The notes beneath the pieces are model-generated. The model was not told where the DNA came from. It searched no databases and saw only the letters and a list, made by a program, of their open reading frames with translations. From NCBI GenBank assembly GCA_014360655.1, contig JACIXC010000002.1:124001-188000 (forward strand): a stretch of DNA of 64,000 nucleotides. Direction: 5' to 3'. Numbering within the stretch: position 1 is the first letter of the stretch; each line of letters opens with the position of its first letter. The translations under genes and the position numbers were made by a program. The DNA comes from Actinomycetota bacterium. GTDB taxonomy: Bacteria; Actinomycetota; Geothermincolia; Geothermincolales; RBG-13-55-18. Shown here in pieces: positions 16,836 to 25,951 of the stretch.

Positions 16836-18392
16836 ATGTACGCGAGGCTGGACAGCTGCTCCATACTGGGCATGGAGGTGTTGCGTGTAGAGGTGGAGGT
16901 CAACACCTCGGGCAGCCTTCCGGGAATATACATGGTCGGCCTTCCCGACGCCGCGGTCAGGGAATCCTACCGTCGCATCAAGGCGGCGATCGCCAACTCG
17001 GATCTCCCCTTCCCGGGGCAGCTCATAACCGTGAACCTGGCCCCCGCCCACCTGCGCAAGGAGGGCTCATACTTCGATCTGCCCATAGCCCTGGCCATGC
17101 TGGCGGTCACCGGTTGCCTGGACGCGGGCGCCTTCGCCGGGAGGCTCGTGGTGGGCGAACTCTCCCTCAACGGGACGGTGCGGGGAGTGCGCGGCGCGCT
17201 GGCCATGGCCCTTTGGGCGAGAAGGGAGGGATGGAGGGAGATAGTGCTGCCCCTGCCGAACCTCGCGGAGGCGTCGCGCCTGGAGGGGATAGAGGTGGTG
17301 GGCGTTGAGAGCCTGCGGCAGGCCCTGGAATACCTGCAGGGGAAACCCCTGCCGCGACCGGAGATACGCCGCATGGAGGAGGGCGACGAGGAAGGCCCGT
17401 GCCTCTCGGAGGTCAAGGGGCAGGCGCACGCCAAGCGGGCCCTGGAGATAGCCGCCGCGGGCGGCCATAACATAGTCTTCGTCGGGCCGCCGGGTTCGGG
17501 AAAATCCATGCTCGCGGAGAGGTTGCCCGGCATCCTGCCGCCCCTCGATCCAGAGGAAGCGCTGGAGGTGTCGAGCATCCACAGCGTGGCCGGCCTGCTC
17601 GACGGGGAGCGGCCCCTGTGCAGGAGGCCCCCTTTCCGCGCGCCCCACCATTCCATATCCCACGTGGGCCTGGTGGGAGGGGGAAGGAACTTCCCGCGGC
17701 CGGGAGAGATAACCCTCAGCCACCGCGGCGTCCTCTTCCTGGACGAGCTGCCGGAATTCAAGCGGGACGCGCTGGAGGTCCTCCGCCAGCCCATGGAGAC
17801 GGGCGTGGTGACCATTTCCCGCTCCCTCGTGAACACCACCTTTCCCGCCAGGTTCCTTCTCGTGGCGGGTATGAACCCGTGCCCGTGCGGCTTCCTGGGA
17901 GACGAGGTGCGCCGCTGCTCCTGCCCTCCCGGTAGGATCAAGGCCTATTACAACCGTATCTCCGGTCCGCTCCTGGACCGCATAGACCTGCAGGTGGAGG
18001 TGCCCAGGCTTTCCCCCCGGGAGCTGGTGGAGCTCCCGCGCGGGGAAGGGTCGCAGGCGGTGAGGGAGCGCGTGATCGAGGCCAGGGAGAGGCAGAAGAG
18101 GCGCTGGGGTGGGGTCGCGTCCCTTAACGCCCACGTGGACATGACCGCCATGCACAGGTCCTCGCCCCTGGGGAGGGAGGAGAGGGAGTTCATGTTCGCC
18201 GCCGCGGGACGGCTGGGCTTGACGGCGCGCGGCTTTGACCGCTGCCTGCGCGTGGCGAGGACCATCGCCGACCTGGCCGGCAGGGAAAGGGTGACCGTCG
18301 CCGACCTCGCGGAAGCGGTGCAATACCGTTCCCTGGAAAGGTTGCGGAGTGCGTGGGCGATGGAGGAGGTGGTCCATGGAAAGGGCATATAG
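16836..18392 (+). CDS. comM: ComM/YifB family Mg-chelatase-like AAA ATPase
   Basis: A 518-residue ComM-type helicase. In naturally competent bacteria ComM drives branch migration during integration of taken-up DNA. The N-terminal Lon-protease-like S5 domain begins YARLDSCSILGMEVLRVEVE. The AAA domain has Walker A GPPGSGKSML (218-227) and Walker B-like LFLDELPEF. The zinc-binding box NPCPCGFLGDEVRRCSCPP is near 345-363. The Mg_chelatase_C region follows, with the AR-x-F-D-R-like GFDRCLRVARTIADL. ATG 16836 has a near-perfect AGGAGGTGATC ribosome site, so the long upstream open frame is rejected. It overlaps dprA by 17 bases. Confidence 0.95.
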   Translation: MYARLDSCSILGMEVLRVEVEVNTSGSLPGIYMVGLPDAAVRESYRRIKAAIANSDLPFPGQLITVNLAPAHLRKEGSYFDLPIALAMLAVTGCLDAGAFAGRLVVGELSLNGTVRGVRGALAMALWARREGWREIVLPLPNLAEASRLEGIEVVGVESLRQALEYLQGKPLPRPEIRRMEEGDEEGPCLSEVKGQAHAKRALEIAAAGGHNIVFVGPPGSGKSMLAERLPGILPPLDPEEALEVSSIHSVAGLLDGERPLCRRPPFRAPHHSISHVGLVGGGRNFPRPGEITLSHRGVLFLDELPEFKRDALEVLRQPMETGVVTISRSLVNTTFPARFLLVAGMNPCPCGFLGDEVRRCSCPPGRIKAYYNRISGPLLDRIDLQVEVPRLSPRELVELPRGEGSQAVRERVIEARERQKRRWGGVASLNAHVDMTAMHRSSPLGREEREFMFAAAGRLGLTARGFDRCLRVARTIADLAGRERVTVADLAEAVQYRSLERLRSAWAMEEVVHGKGI

Positions 18393-19503
18393 GGCCGCCC
18401 TGGCCTGCCTGCCGCGCATGAGCCCGCTCTCCCTGCCCAGGCTTATCTCCATGGCGGGAGGGGCATGCGAGCTCTGGGACCTCATCGCGAGGAAGAGCCC
18501 CGCGCTGGAGAAGTCGGTCGGGGCGGAAAAGATGGGGCTCTGGCGGTCGGCCTGCCGTGAGGCGGAGCCCGCGCAGGTGCTGCGCGGCCTGGAGGAACGG
18601 GGTATAAGGGTCATAATCCCCGGGGATGGAGCCCTTCCCCCGGACCTGTGGTCCATATACGACCCTCCGGCGCTGCTCTTCGCCGCAGGGAGGGAGGTGG
18701 ACGCCCGCGCTCCTTTCGTCGCGGTGGTGGGCGCCAGGAAGGCTTCCGGGTACGGGAGGAGGTGCGCGCTCTTCCTCGCCTCGCAGCTGGCGCAATGCGG
18801 CGTCGTGGTGGTATCGGGAGCGGCGTACGGGATCGACGGGCATGCCCATCGGGGCTGCCTTGAGGCGGGCGGTCCCACGGTGGCCGTGCTGGGATGCGGC
18901 ATCGACCGCGTCTATCCCCCGGCGCACGCACAACTCCTGGAGCGCATAAAGGAGAACGGGTGCCTTCTCAGCGAGTACGCGCCGGGCGAAGAGCCCCTGC
19001 CCTGGAGATTCCCCCACCGCAACCGCCTCATCGCCGGCCTGTCGCAGGCCGTGGTGGTGGTGGAGGCCTGCGAGAAGAGCGGCGCGCTGATCACGGCGGA
19101 GTTCGCGCTGGAGGAGGGGAGGGAGGTGATGGCGGTTCCCGGGCCCATCGACAGCCCACTCTCCAGGGGGACGCACTCGCTCATACAGAAGGGCGCCAAG
19201 CTGGTGGCGGGCGTCGAAGACGTGCTGGAAGAGCTGCAGGGGTTCCATCTCGAGCCGCCGCTCACGGGAACGGCGTTCACTTGCGCGTCGCCCGGCGCGC
19301 ACGGTGAACTGCAGGCGAGGGAGAGGGCGTTGCTGGCGCTCCTGGTAGACGGCGCAAAGTCCCTGGACTCCATGGTCGAGGCGACGGGCGAGCCACCCGG
19401 CGAGATACTGGCCTCCCTTACCTCGCTGGCGCTCAAGGGCTGGGTTGCGGCTGAGCCGGGAGGCAGGTACTGCGCCACACGCCACCTTGGCGAGCTTGCA
19501 TGA
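18376..19503 (+). CDS. dprA: DNA-processing protein DprA
   Basis: A 375-residue DprA (Smf), which loads RecA onto incoming single-stranded DNA. The Rossmann-fold core reads VVGARKASGYGRR, VVVSGAAYGIDGHAHRGCL, TVAVLGCGIDRVYPPAH, FPHRNRLIAGLS and PGPIDSPLSRGTHSLIQKGAKLV, all conserved. There is an N-terminal helical region (1-80) and a C-terminal winged-helix-like segment (about 310-372). ATG 18376 lies inside the comM 3' end, so the two are translationally coupled. comM-dprA-xer is a common actinobacterial order. Confidence 0.96.
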   Translation: MERAYRAALACLPRMSPLSLPRLISMAGGACELWDLIARKSPALEKSVGAEKMGLWRSACREAEPAQVLRGLEERGIRVIIPGDGALPPDLWSIYDPPALLFAAGREVDARAPFVAVVGARKASGYGRRCALFLASQLAQCGVVVVSGAAYGIDGHAHRGCLEAGGPTVAVLGCGIDRVYPPAHAQLLERIKENGCLLSEYAPGEEPLPWRFPHRNRLIAGLSQAVVVVEACEKSGALITAEFALEEGREVMAVPGPIDSPLSRGTHSLIQKGAKLVAGVEDVLEELQGFHLEPPLTGTAFTCASPGAHGELQARERALLALLVDGAKSLDSMVEATGEPPGEILASLTSLALKGWVAAEPGGRYCATRHLGELA

Positions 19504-19555
19504 CCGCCATTCGTTTAGTAACATTAGTTATAAATAGCAACATAAAATTCAGATA

Positions 19556-19586
19556 TTGACAATAATAGATTTTAGTTTAATATTAT
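19556..19586 (+). promoter_or_regulatory. probable promoter for xer
   Basis: A 100-base AT-rich island follows dprA. It contains a perfect -35 TTGACA (19556-19561) with TAATAT (19578-19583, 16-base spacing) or TATTAT (19581-19586) as -10. Transcription would start about 30 bases before the xer start. Confidence 0.6.
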
Positions 19587-19627
19587 ATATAATTTTAACA
19601 GCAAGGTCGGCGAAGACGGGAGTGACG

Positions 19628-20533
19628 ATGCGGGAGGAAACGGAGGATTTCCTACGCTTCCTGGAGACGGAGCGCAACCTCTCTCCGGAGACCCTGCGGG
19701 CTTACCGCGGGGACCTCGCCCTCTTCCTGGACTTCTGCGAGCGCGCCGGGGTGGGAAGTCCGGAAGCGGTGTCTCACCGTTTTATGAGGCGCTACCTGGC
19801 AAACCTGCAGAGCAGAGGTTATGCGCGCTCCACGGTCGCCAGGAGGGCCGCCGCCGTGAGGGGGCTCTTCCGTTACATGGTGCGCACGGGACGCCTTGAG
19901 GTCGACCCCACCCTCTCACTCACCCTGCCTCGGCGCGAAAGGAGGTTGCCCAGGGTCTTGAGCCTGCGGGAGGTGGAGAGCGCGGCCGCAAGGCACTCGC
20001 TTTACATATACCGCACCTCGTTGCGCGACATGGCGCTGGTGGAGCTGCTCTACGCCACCGGGATGCGCGTGGGAGAGCTAGCCGCGCTGAACCTGGGAGA
20101 TATCGACCTGAAGAGAGGGGAGGTGAGGGTTCTCGGCAAGGGACGCAAGGAACGCGTGATCCCCGTGCATCGCGTGGCAGTCGAGATGATCGAGGCCTAC
20201 CTGACCAAGGAAAGACACCGGCTTGCCGCGAATACAGGTATGGCAGGCGGGAAGGCGGAGCCCCTTTTCCTGAGCGTGAGGGGCGGCAGGTTGAGCGATC
20301 GGGGAGTGCGTCGGGTGGTTGAACGCTTCTATCGCGGGCTGGAAGGAGGGAAAAGGGTGAGTCCCCATACCCTCCGGCACACCTTCGCCACGCACATGTT
20401 GCAGGGCGGGGCGGACCTCAGGTCCGTACAGGAGCTGCTGGGCCATGTTGATTTATCGACTACCCAGATATATACTCATCTTAACAAAGGCCGAGTAAAA
20501 GAAGTGTTCTTTCAAGCCCATCCCCGCGCATGA
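19628..20533 (+). CDS. xerC: tyrosine recombinase XerC/XerD
   Basis: A 301-residue tyrosine recombinase for chromosome-dimer resolution at dif. It has an N-terminal SAM-like core-binding domain (FLRFLETERNLSPETLRAYRGDL, about 6-28). The catalytic domain carries Arg in ATGMRVGELAALN (about 146), Lys in GKGRKERVIPV (about 170), HTLRHTF (His/Arg about 246/249), LGHVDLSTTQIYTH with the second His and nucleophile Tyr near 283. All catalytic residues are present. ATG 19628 follows GGGAG. I cannot separate XerC from XerD by eye. The position between dprA and a WhiG-type sigma gene is as in Streptomyces relatives. Confidence 0.93.
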   Translation: MREETEDFLRFLETERNLSPETLRAYRGDLALFLDFCERAGVGSPEAVSHRFMRRYLANLQSRGYARSTVARRAAAVRGLFRYMVRTGRLEVDPTLSLTLPRRERRLPRVLSLREVESAAARHSLYIYRTSLRDMALVELLYATGMRVGELAALNLGDIDLKRGEVRVLGKGRKERVIPVHRVAVEMIEAYLTKERHRLAANTGMAGGKAEPLFLSVRGGRLSDRGVRRVVERFYRGLEGGKRVSPHTLRHTFATHMLQGGADLRSVQELLGHVDLSTTQIYTHLNKGRVKEVFFQAHPRA

Positions 20534-20567
20534 TGTCACCGCGAGAGACGAGCGTCCGGAAACCGAG

Positions 20568-21398
20568 ATGGGGAGCATGTTGAATACGGCAGACTTTTAC
20601 AAAAGAGGGGCGAGGTTGGAAGACATAGCGGATGTAAGCGGACTCTGGAAGCAGTTCAAGGAAGAAGGTTCGCAGGAGGCCAGGGAAAAGCTCATCCTCA
20701 ACTACGCGCCCCTGGTGAAGTACGTGGCGGGCAGGGTTTCGTCCAGCCTTCCCCCCAACATCGAGTACGCGGACCTGGTAAGCTACGGCATCTTCGGCCT
20801 TATCGACGCCATAGAGAAGTACGAGCCGGAGAGGGGGATCAAGTTCGAGACCTACGCCCTGGCCAGGATCAAGGGGGCCATCATCGACGAGCTGCGCTCC
20901 ATCGACTGGGTGCCCCGCTCCATCCGCTTCAAGGCGAGGGAGATGGAGAAGGCCTACGTCACGCTGGAGAACGAGCTCAAGCGGCTTCCCACGGACGAGG
21001 AAGTGGCCCGCCACATGAACATCAGCCTGGACGAATACCACCAGCTGCTGCAGCAGATGAGTTTCATCTCCCTTGTGGCCCTGGACGAGCTGTGGAACGT
21101 TGGCGGCGACAAGGGGGACAAGGTAAGCCTGGTGGATACCCTGGAGGACTCGCGGGTCAAGGATCCCTCCAAGACCTACGAGGTGGAGGAGATGAAGCAG
21201 ATCCTGGCCAGCGCAATCAACCGCCTTCCCGAGCGGGAGAAGATCGTGATCAGCCTCTATTACTACGAGGGGCTGACGCTTCGGGAGATCGGGGAGGTCC
21301 TCGGCGTCACCGAATCCAGGGTCTGCCAGATGCACACCAAGGCCATCCTGCGACTGAGGGGGAGGCTGGCCAGCGCGAGAGGGGCTTTGGAGGTCTGA
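20568..21398 (+). CDS. whiG: FliA/WhiG-type RNA polymerase sigma factor
   Basis: A 276-residue sigma factor of the FliA/WhiG/SigD group. Region 2 shows NYAPLVKYVAGRV, EYADLVSYGIFGLIDAIEKY and FETYALARIKGAIIDELRS, with the group hallmark DWVPRSIR following. Region 3 has the LERLPTDEEVA-like KRLPTDEEVARHM. Region 4 has LPEREKIVISLYYYEGLTLR and an HTH LREIGEVLGVTESRVCQ. In Streptomyces, WhiG controls aerial hyphae sporulation and lies before rpsB, as here; elsewhere the group runs flagellar genes. No flagellar genes are in the window. Start at ATG 20568 or 20577. Confidence 0.92.
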   Translation: MGSMLNTADFYKRGARLEDIADVSGLWKQFKEEGSQEAREKLILNYAPLVKYVAGRVSSSLPPNIEYADLVSYGIFGLIDAIEKYEPERGIKFETYALARIKGAIIDELRSIDWVPRSIRFKAREMEKAYVTLENELKRLPTDEEVARHMNISLDEYHQLLQQMSFISLVALDELWNVGGDKGDKVSLVDTLEDSRVKDPSKTYEVEEMKQILASAINRLPEREKIVISLYYYEGLTLREIGEVLGVTESRVCQMHTKAILRLRGRLASARGALEV

Positions 21399-21455
21399 TA
21401 CCTCCACCGCGTCCGCGGCGTACGTGGGAAGCGAGGCCCGGCGGGAGCGCGGCCG

Positions 21456-21485
21456 TTGCCGGGGAAGAAGGCCCTGTGCTATATT
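21456..21485 (+). promoter_or_regulatory. probable promoter for rpsB-tsf
   Basis: TTGCCG at 21456-21461 and TATATT at 21480-21485 are 18 bases apart, and TGC precedes the -10, giving an extended -10 motif. Transcription would begin near 21492, about 190 bases before rpsB, so the mRNA would carry a long leader. Confidence 0.55.
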
Positions 21486-21513
21486 TTACTGGCGCCGGGA
21501 AGTACTGAAAGGA

Positions 21514-21577
21514 GGTGGGCCGAGGAGGCTTTTCGGGAGGACGGCGCAGCGAGGCCCGCCACGGGCGGGATTTTTTT
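21514..21577 (+). terminator. intrinsic terminator / possible attenuator in the rpsB leader
   Basis: CCCGCC (21555-21560), a three-base loop ACG and GGCGGG (21564-21569) form a strong hairpin followed by seven Ts (21571-21577). It lies 157 bases after the sigma gene and about 100 bases before rpsB, and downstream of the probable rpsB promoter. The upstream GGTGGGCC (21514-21521) can instead pair with GGCCCGCC (21553-21560) over eight positions with one G-U pair, which would remove the left arm of the terminator. So the element may end the sigma transcript, act as an attenuator, or both. Confidence 0.65.
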
Positions 21578-21678
21578 GTGGCCGTTAAAATTCACACGTC
21601 CGCTGACCCCGTGCCCTGGTGCCCGGCAGGGTGGGTGCGGGGGTAGAGGCGGGCGGAGGAGAGAACCAAGGAGGAACC

Positions 21679-22479
21679 ATGACCGTCGTTTCCATGAAAC
21701 ACCTGCTGGAAGCGGGGTTCCATTTCGGGCACCAGACCCGCAGGTGGAACCCAAAGATGGCGAAGTACATCTTCACCGAGCGCAACGGGATATACATCAT
21801 CGACCTGCAGCAGACCCTGTCACTCATAGAGATCGCCTACAATTTCATAAGGGACACGGTGGCGCAAGGCGGGTCGCTCCTCTTCGTGGGGACCAAGAAA
21901 CAGGCGCAGGAGGCCATAAGGGAGAACGCCCTCCGTTGCGGCATGCCCTACGTGACCAACCGCTGGCTGGGCGGGACGCTCACCAACTGGGTGACCATCA
22001 GGCAGCGGCTGGAGAAATTGCGGCAGCTGGAGGAGATGGAGGCCTCGGGGGAGATCGACGCCATGCCCAAGAAGGAAGCGACCAGGGTGCGCCACCAGCT
22101 GGCGAAACTGCGACGCAACCTGGAGGGGCTGCGGGGCATGGAGCGCCTGCCCGACGCCCTCTTCATCATAGACCCCCGCAAGGAGAACATCGCACTCATG
22201 GAGGCCCGCAGGATGGAGATCCCCGTGGTGGCGGTGGTGGACACCAACTGCGACCCCGACCTGGTGGATTACGTGATCCCGGGGAACGACGACGCCATCA
22301 GGGCCGCCAACCTCATCTGCAAGATAATCTCCAACGCCGTCCTGGAAGGGAAGCAGCTCGGGGAGGTCATGCGCTCCCTGCAGGGCACGGAGGAGGAAGA
22401 AGGGGAAGGCGGGGAAGGGACCGCCGCGGCCGCCGAGGAGGAGACGGGAGCCCCGGAGGAGGAAAAGGTAACGGAGTGA
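21679..22479 (+). CDS. rpsB: 30S ribosomal protein S2
   Basis: A 266-residue S2, needed with S1 for mRNA binding by the small subunit. It has the signatures [56 protein letters not shown] and the nucleotide-like [20 protein letters not shown]. The last 35 residues are Glu/Ala-rich and probably disordered. ATG 21679 follows AAGGAGGAACC. Paired with tsf 47 bases downstream, the near-universal order. Confidence 0.97.
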   Translation: MTVVSMKHLLEAGFHFGHQTRRWNPKMAKYIFTERNGIYIIDLQQTLSLIEIAYNFIRDTVAQGGSLLFVGTKKQAQEAIRENALRCGMPYVTNRWLGGTLTNWVTIRQRLEKLRQLEEMEASGEIDAMPKKEATRVRHQLAKLRRNLEGLRGMERLPDALFIIDPRKENIALMEARRMEIPVVAVVDTNCDPDLVDYVIPGNDDAIRAANLICKIISNAVLEGKQLGEVMRSLQGTEEEEGEGGEGTAAAAEEETGAPEEEKVTE

Positions 22480-22526
22480 GCGGCCGACACGTGACGCCGT
22501 GGTACGCCGTGATGTAAGGAGGAGAA

Positions 22527-23126
22527 ATGGAGATAAACGCCGCACAGGTGAAGACGCTCAGGGAGTCCACCGGGGCCGGCATCATGGATTGCAAGAAGGC
22601 GCTGCAGGAAGCGCAGGGCGACATGGACAAGGCCCTGCGCATACTGAGGGAGAAGGGCCTGGCGGGAGCGAAGAAGAAGGCCGGACGCGCCGTGGCCGAC
22701 GGCGTGGTGGACGCCTACATACATCTCAACAACCGCATCGGCGTGCTGCTCGAGGTGAACTGCGAGACCGACTTCGTGGCGCGCAACGAGACCTTCCGCG
22801 CCATGGTCCACGATATCGCCATGCACATCGCCGCGGCAGGCCCGCTCTTCGTCTCCGCCGAGGACATCCCCCCGGAGGTGCTCGAGCAGGAACGCGAGAT
22901 ATACCGTGCCCGTGCCCTGCAGGAGGGCAAGCCGGAGAAGGTGGTCGACAAGATCGTGGAGGGCAGGTTGAAGAAGTATTACGAGGAGGTATGCCTCCTG
23001 GACCAGCCCTTCGTGAAGGACCCCGAGATAACGGTGGGGGAACTGGTACAGAGGACCATCGCGGCGCTGGGCGAGAACATAGTGGTGCGCCGCTTCGTGC
23101 GCTACCAGCTGGGAGAGGCCCTCTGA
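22527..23126 (+). CDS. tsf: elongation factor Ts
   Basis: A 199-residue EF-Ts, the guanine-nucleotide exchange factor for EF-Tu. The N-terminal UBA-like domain has [19 protein letters not shown]. The core has [18 protein letters not shown]-like [20 protein letters not shown]. The length matches the short, one-core-subdomain EF-Ts forms (about 196-200 residues) and not the 270-residue E. coli form. ATG 22527 follows AAGGAGGAGAA. Confidence 0.96.
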   Translation: MEINAAQVKTLRESTGAGIMDCKKALQEAQGDMDKALRILREKGLAGAKKKAGRAVADGVVDAYIHLNNRIGVLLEVNCETDFVARNETFRAMVHDIAMHIAAAGPLFVSAEDIPPEVLEQEREIYRARALQEGKPEKVVDKIVEGRLKKYYEEVCLLDQPFVKDPEITVGELVQRTIAALGENIVVRRFVRYQLGEAL

Positions 23127-23275
23127 GGCCCGGGGAACGTGCCCGCGCCCGGCGCCGCGCTGCGGGCGGGCGCGCCGGAAGCGGAAGGGTCGCGCAGCTC
23201 GCGCGGGCGCGGGAAGGTCATGCGGCCGGGAGAATAGAATAAGGGAACGAGGCCGAGTCAGACGGGGCGAAGGGG

Positions 23276-24031
23276 ATGGTGAGATTGGAGGATGAGAGCA
23301 GGGCGAAGCCCCTTTACCGGCGCGTGCTCATAAAACTCAGCGGCGAGGCCTTCATGGGGGCCAGGGAGTACGGTATCGATCCGGATACGGTGAACTCCAT
23401 CGCCGACGAGCTCGCCGAGGCCAACCGCATGGGGGTGCAGCTGGCGGTCGTGGTGGGAGGCGGCAACATCTTCCGGGGCGTGGCCGCCAGCGCGCGGGGC
23501 ATGGACCGCGCAGCCGCGGATTACGTCGGCATGCTGGCCACGGTGATGAACTCACTGGCCCTCCAGGACGCGCTGGAGAAGAGGGGAGTGTTCACCCGCG
23601 TGCAGTCCGCCATAGAGATGCAGGCCGTGGCCGAGCCCTACATACGCAGGAGGGCCATCCGCCACCTGGAGAAGGGCAGGATAGTCATCTTCGCGGCCGG
23701 CACGGGGAACCCGTATTTCACCACCGACACCACCGCGGCCCTGCGTGCACTGGAGATCGGGGCGGAGGCCATCCTCAAGGCGACCATGGTCAACGGCGTC
23801 TACGACTCGGACCCCATGCAGAACCCGGACGCGGTCATGTACACCTCCCTCGACTACATAGACGTGCTGCGCCTGGGGCTGAAGGTCATGGACGCCACCG
23901 CCGTCTCCCTCTGCATGGACAACGCCCTTCCCATCGTGGTCTTCAACATGACCGTTCCCGGCAACATCATCAGGGTCCTTTACGGGGAGAGGATCGGCAC
24001 CGTCGTAGCGGACAGGAAGGAAAGGGGGTAA
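23276..24031 (+). CDS. pyrH: UMP kinase
   Basis: A 251-residue bacterial UMP kinase of the amino-acid-kinase fold, which makes UDP from UMP. It shows [63 protein letters not shown] and [13 protein letters not shown]. The N-terminus has an extra 16 polar residues before the first strand. ATG 23276 follows AAGGGG. The gap from tsf is 149 bases and holds no clear signal. pyrH-frr-cdsA is a conserved order. Confidence 0.96.
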   Translation: MVRLEDESRAKPLYRRVLIKLSGEAFMGAREYGIDPDTVNSIADELAEANRMGVQLAVVVGGGNIFRGVAASARGMDRAAADYVGMLATVMNSLALQDALEKRGVFTRVQSAIEMQAVAEPYIRRRAIRHLEKGRIVIFAAGTGNPYFTTDTTAALRALEIGAEAILKATMVNGVYDSDPMQNPDAVMYTSLDYIDVLRLGLKVMDATAVSLCMDNALPIVVFNMTVPGNIIRVLYGERIGTVVADRKERG

Positions 24032-24034
24032 CAG

Positions 24035-24592
24035 GTGGTCGAGGACGTTCTGCAGGACGCGGAGAAACGCATGAGGAAGGCCGTGGAGCACGTGCGGGAC
24101 GACTTCGCGGGCATTCGTACCGGCAGGGCCAGCGCGGCGCTTCTCAACCGGGTTTCCGTCAATTATTACGGGCAGCCCACCCCCCTGCAACAGATCGCCT
24201 CCATCGCCGTGCCGGAGCCCAGCCTTCTGGTGATCTCCCCCTACGACAAGAGCATCATCGGCGAGGTGGAGAAGGCCATCCTCGCCTCAGACCTCGGCTT
24301 GACGCCGGTGAGCGACGGCAACGTCATCCGCCTGCCCGTGCCCAAGCTCACGGAGGAGCGCCGCAAGGAGCTGACGCGCCTGGTAAGGGCCAGGGCGGAG
24401 GAGGGAAGGGTGGCCATCCGCAACATCCGCCGCGATGCCATCGAGAACCTCCGCTCCTTCGAGAAGGAAGGCGAGATCACCAAGGACGACCTGCACCGGG
24501 GCCAGGAGGAGATACAGAAGCTCACCGACCGCTTCGTCGCCGAGACGGACGAGATGTTGAAGGTGAAGGAAAAGGAGCTCATGGAGGTCTGA
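24035..24592 (+). CDS. frr: ribosome recycling factor
   Basis: A 185-residue RRF, which with EF-G splits the post-termination ribosome. It shows VRDDFAGIRTGRASAALL, the YGQPTPLQQIASIAVPEP block, IRLPVPKLTEERRKEL and the final helix with VRNIRRDAIENL-like IRNIRRDAIENL. GTG 24035 lies 3 bases after the pyrH stop, indicating coupling. Full length for the family. Confidence 0.97.
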   Translation: MVEDVLQDAEKRMRKAVEHVRDDFAGIRTGRASAALLNRVSVNYYGQPTPLQQIASIAVPEPSLLVISPYDKSIIGEVEKAILASDLGLTPVSDGNVIRLPVPKLTEERRKELTRLVRARAEEGRVAIRNIRRDAIENLRSFEKEGEITKDDLHRGQEEIQKLTDRFVAETDEMLKVKEKELMEV

Positions 24593-24595
24593 GCA

Positions 24596-25477
24596 GTGAC
24601 CGTCGAGGAAAGGGCGGAGAAGACCCGTCTTTCCCTGCGCGCCCGCTTCGCCGACCTGGCCGTCCGGGTGGTCAGTGCGGTCGTCCTGGTGCTGGTGATG
24701 GTCATCCTCCTGTGGTGGGGGGAGATCCCCTTCACGGCGGGGATAGCGCTCATCGTCGCCGGCGGGCTGTGGGAACTCTACTCCACCTTCGGGAAACACG
24801 GTTACCGGCCCGCCGCCATCGTTTCCGTGGCCGCCGGCTGCGGGCTCCCGGTGATCGCCTACTTCATATCACGCAGCGAGGAGGGAGAGCTCACGCCGTT
24901 GGCCATACTCCTGGCCCTCTACCTCCCCGTCCTCCTTGCCTGGGTACTGTGCGGCCGCCATTCCCAGTCGCCCACCACGGACATGGCGATCTCCCTCCTG
25001 GGCGTGGTCCTTGTGGGGTTCTGTCTCTCCCACTTCGTCCTCATGCTCCGCTTCGACCAGGTGAACTGGACCGCCCCCTTCGCGGTGATCGTCATGGTCT
25101 GGGTCTACGACGCCGTGGCCTATTTCGCCGGCTCCGCCTTCGGGAAACACAAGGTGGCGCCGCGTATCAGTCCTGGAAAAAGCTGGGAGGGAACCGCGGC
25201 GGGCACGGCGGGCGCCTTCCTGGCGGCATACATCCTGCAGGTGACCCTGCACCGCGAGTGGCTCACGGTGGCCGTGGCCATGGAGCTGGCGGCCCTGGTG
25301 AGCGTCTTCGGGCCCCTGGGCGACCTATCCGAGTCCATGGTTAAAAGGGAGCTGGGGGTGAAGGACATGAGCTCGCTCATCCCAGGGCACGGCGGCATCA
25401 TGGACCGCTTCGACAGCATGTTCCTCACCGCCGTGGTCTGCTACTACTTCCTCCGCTACCTGGTGATCAAGGCCTGA
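24596..25477 (+). CDS. cdsA: phosphatidate cytidylyltransferase
   Basis: A 293-residue CDP-diacylglycerol synthase: phosphatidic acid plus CTP gives CDP-DAG, an integral-membrane reaction. Several hydrophobic segments cover about 25-240. The C-terminal signature has KRELGVKD followed by PGHGGIMDRFDS, matching the family pattern S-x-x-K-R-x4-K-D ... H-G-G-x-x-D-R. GTG 24596 has GGAGGT 7 bases upstream and follows frr by 3 bases. Its product feeds the phosphatidylinositol module near 31.7 kb. Confidence 0.95.
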   Translation: MTVEERAEKTRLSLRARFADLAVRVVSAVVLVLVMVILLWWGEIPFTAGIALIVAGGLWELYSTFGKHGYRPAAIVSVAAGCGLPVIAYFISRSEEGELTPLAILLALYLPVLLAWVLCGRHSQSPTTDMAISLLGVVLVGFCLSHFVLMLRFDQVNWTAPFAVIVMVWVYDAVAYFAGSAFGKHKVAPRISPGKSWEGTAAGTAGAFLAAYILQVTLHREWLTVAVAMELAALVSVFGPLGDLSESMVKRELGVKDMSSLIPGHGGIMDRFDSMFLTAVVCYYFLRYLVIKA

Positions 25478-25501
25478 GGCGTGCCGCCTGCGCCCCCCGG
25501 C

Positions 25502-25873
25502 TCATTCCCCTATTATGGAGTGCTCCTCCGTGAAGAACATGCAGGAGGCGGCGAAGTCGATGAAGTTGGCCTCATCCTCCATCAGCGCGTTGTTCGCGTC
25601 CATGCCCTCCGGGCTGCTGTAGGCGTCCAGGAAGTCTTCGATGCTCTCCCACCACAGTTCGGCCGTTCCGTCATAGATGTCGCCCAGCCCCCTGAGCGAC
25701 TTCATGAGGTCGTGCAACTCCAGAGGCATGGTGTGGCTCTGCACGTAGCGCAAGACCTTCAGCGCGGGACCGAGCCTGCGTACCAGGGGGCCGTGGCGGT
25801 TGAGCCAGTAATCGTGGAAATCCTCGTCGCTGAGGTCGGGACGCTTCTTCACGCAGTAGATGAGCTTGACCAT
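25502..25873 (-). CDS. EthD-like dimeric alpha/beta-barrel protein
   Basis: A 123-residue small protein on the minus strand, starting MVKLIYCVKKRPDLSDEDFH and containing DYWLNRHGPLV near residues 23-33. This F-x-x-Y/W-x-x-x-H-G-P-L pattern is the EthD-domain hallmark; such proteins form dimeric alpha/beta barrels, some enzymatic, many of unknown role. ATG at 25873 (complement) has AAGGAGG 8 bases upstream; a 6-codon longer start lacks a site. It is one of only two minus-strand genes and sits between cdsA and dxr, where rlmN is common in other actinobacteria. Its 3' end faces the end of cdsA (25 bases). Confidence 0.8.
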   Translation of the reverse strand: MVKLIYCVKKRPDLSDEDFHDYWLNRHGPLVRRLGPALKVLRYVQSHTMPLELHDLMKSLRGLGDIYDGTAELWWESIEDFLDAYSSPEGMDANNALMEDEANFIDFAASCMFFTEEHSIIGE

Positions 25874-25951
25874 CCTATCCCCCTCCTTCATCGATCCGTA
25901 CCCGGAAGCCGTCTCGCCGCCGCGCCGCGCCGGCCCGCATTCATGTCATCA

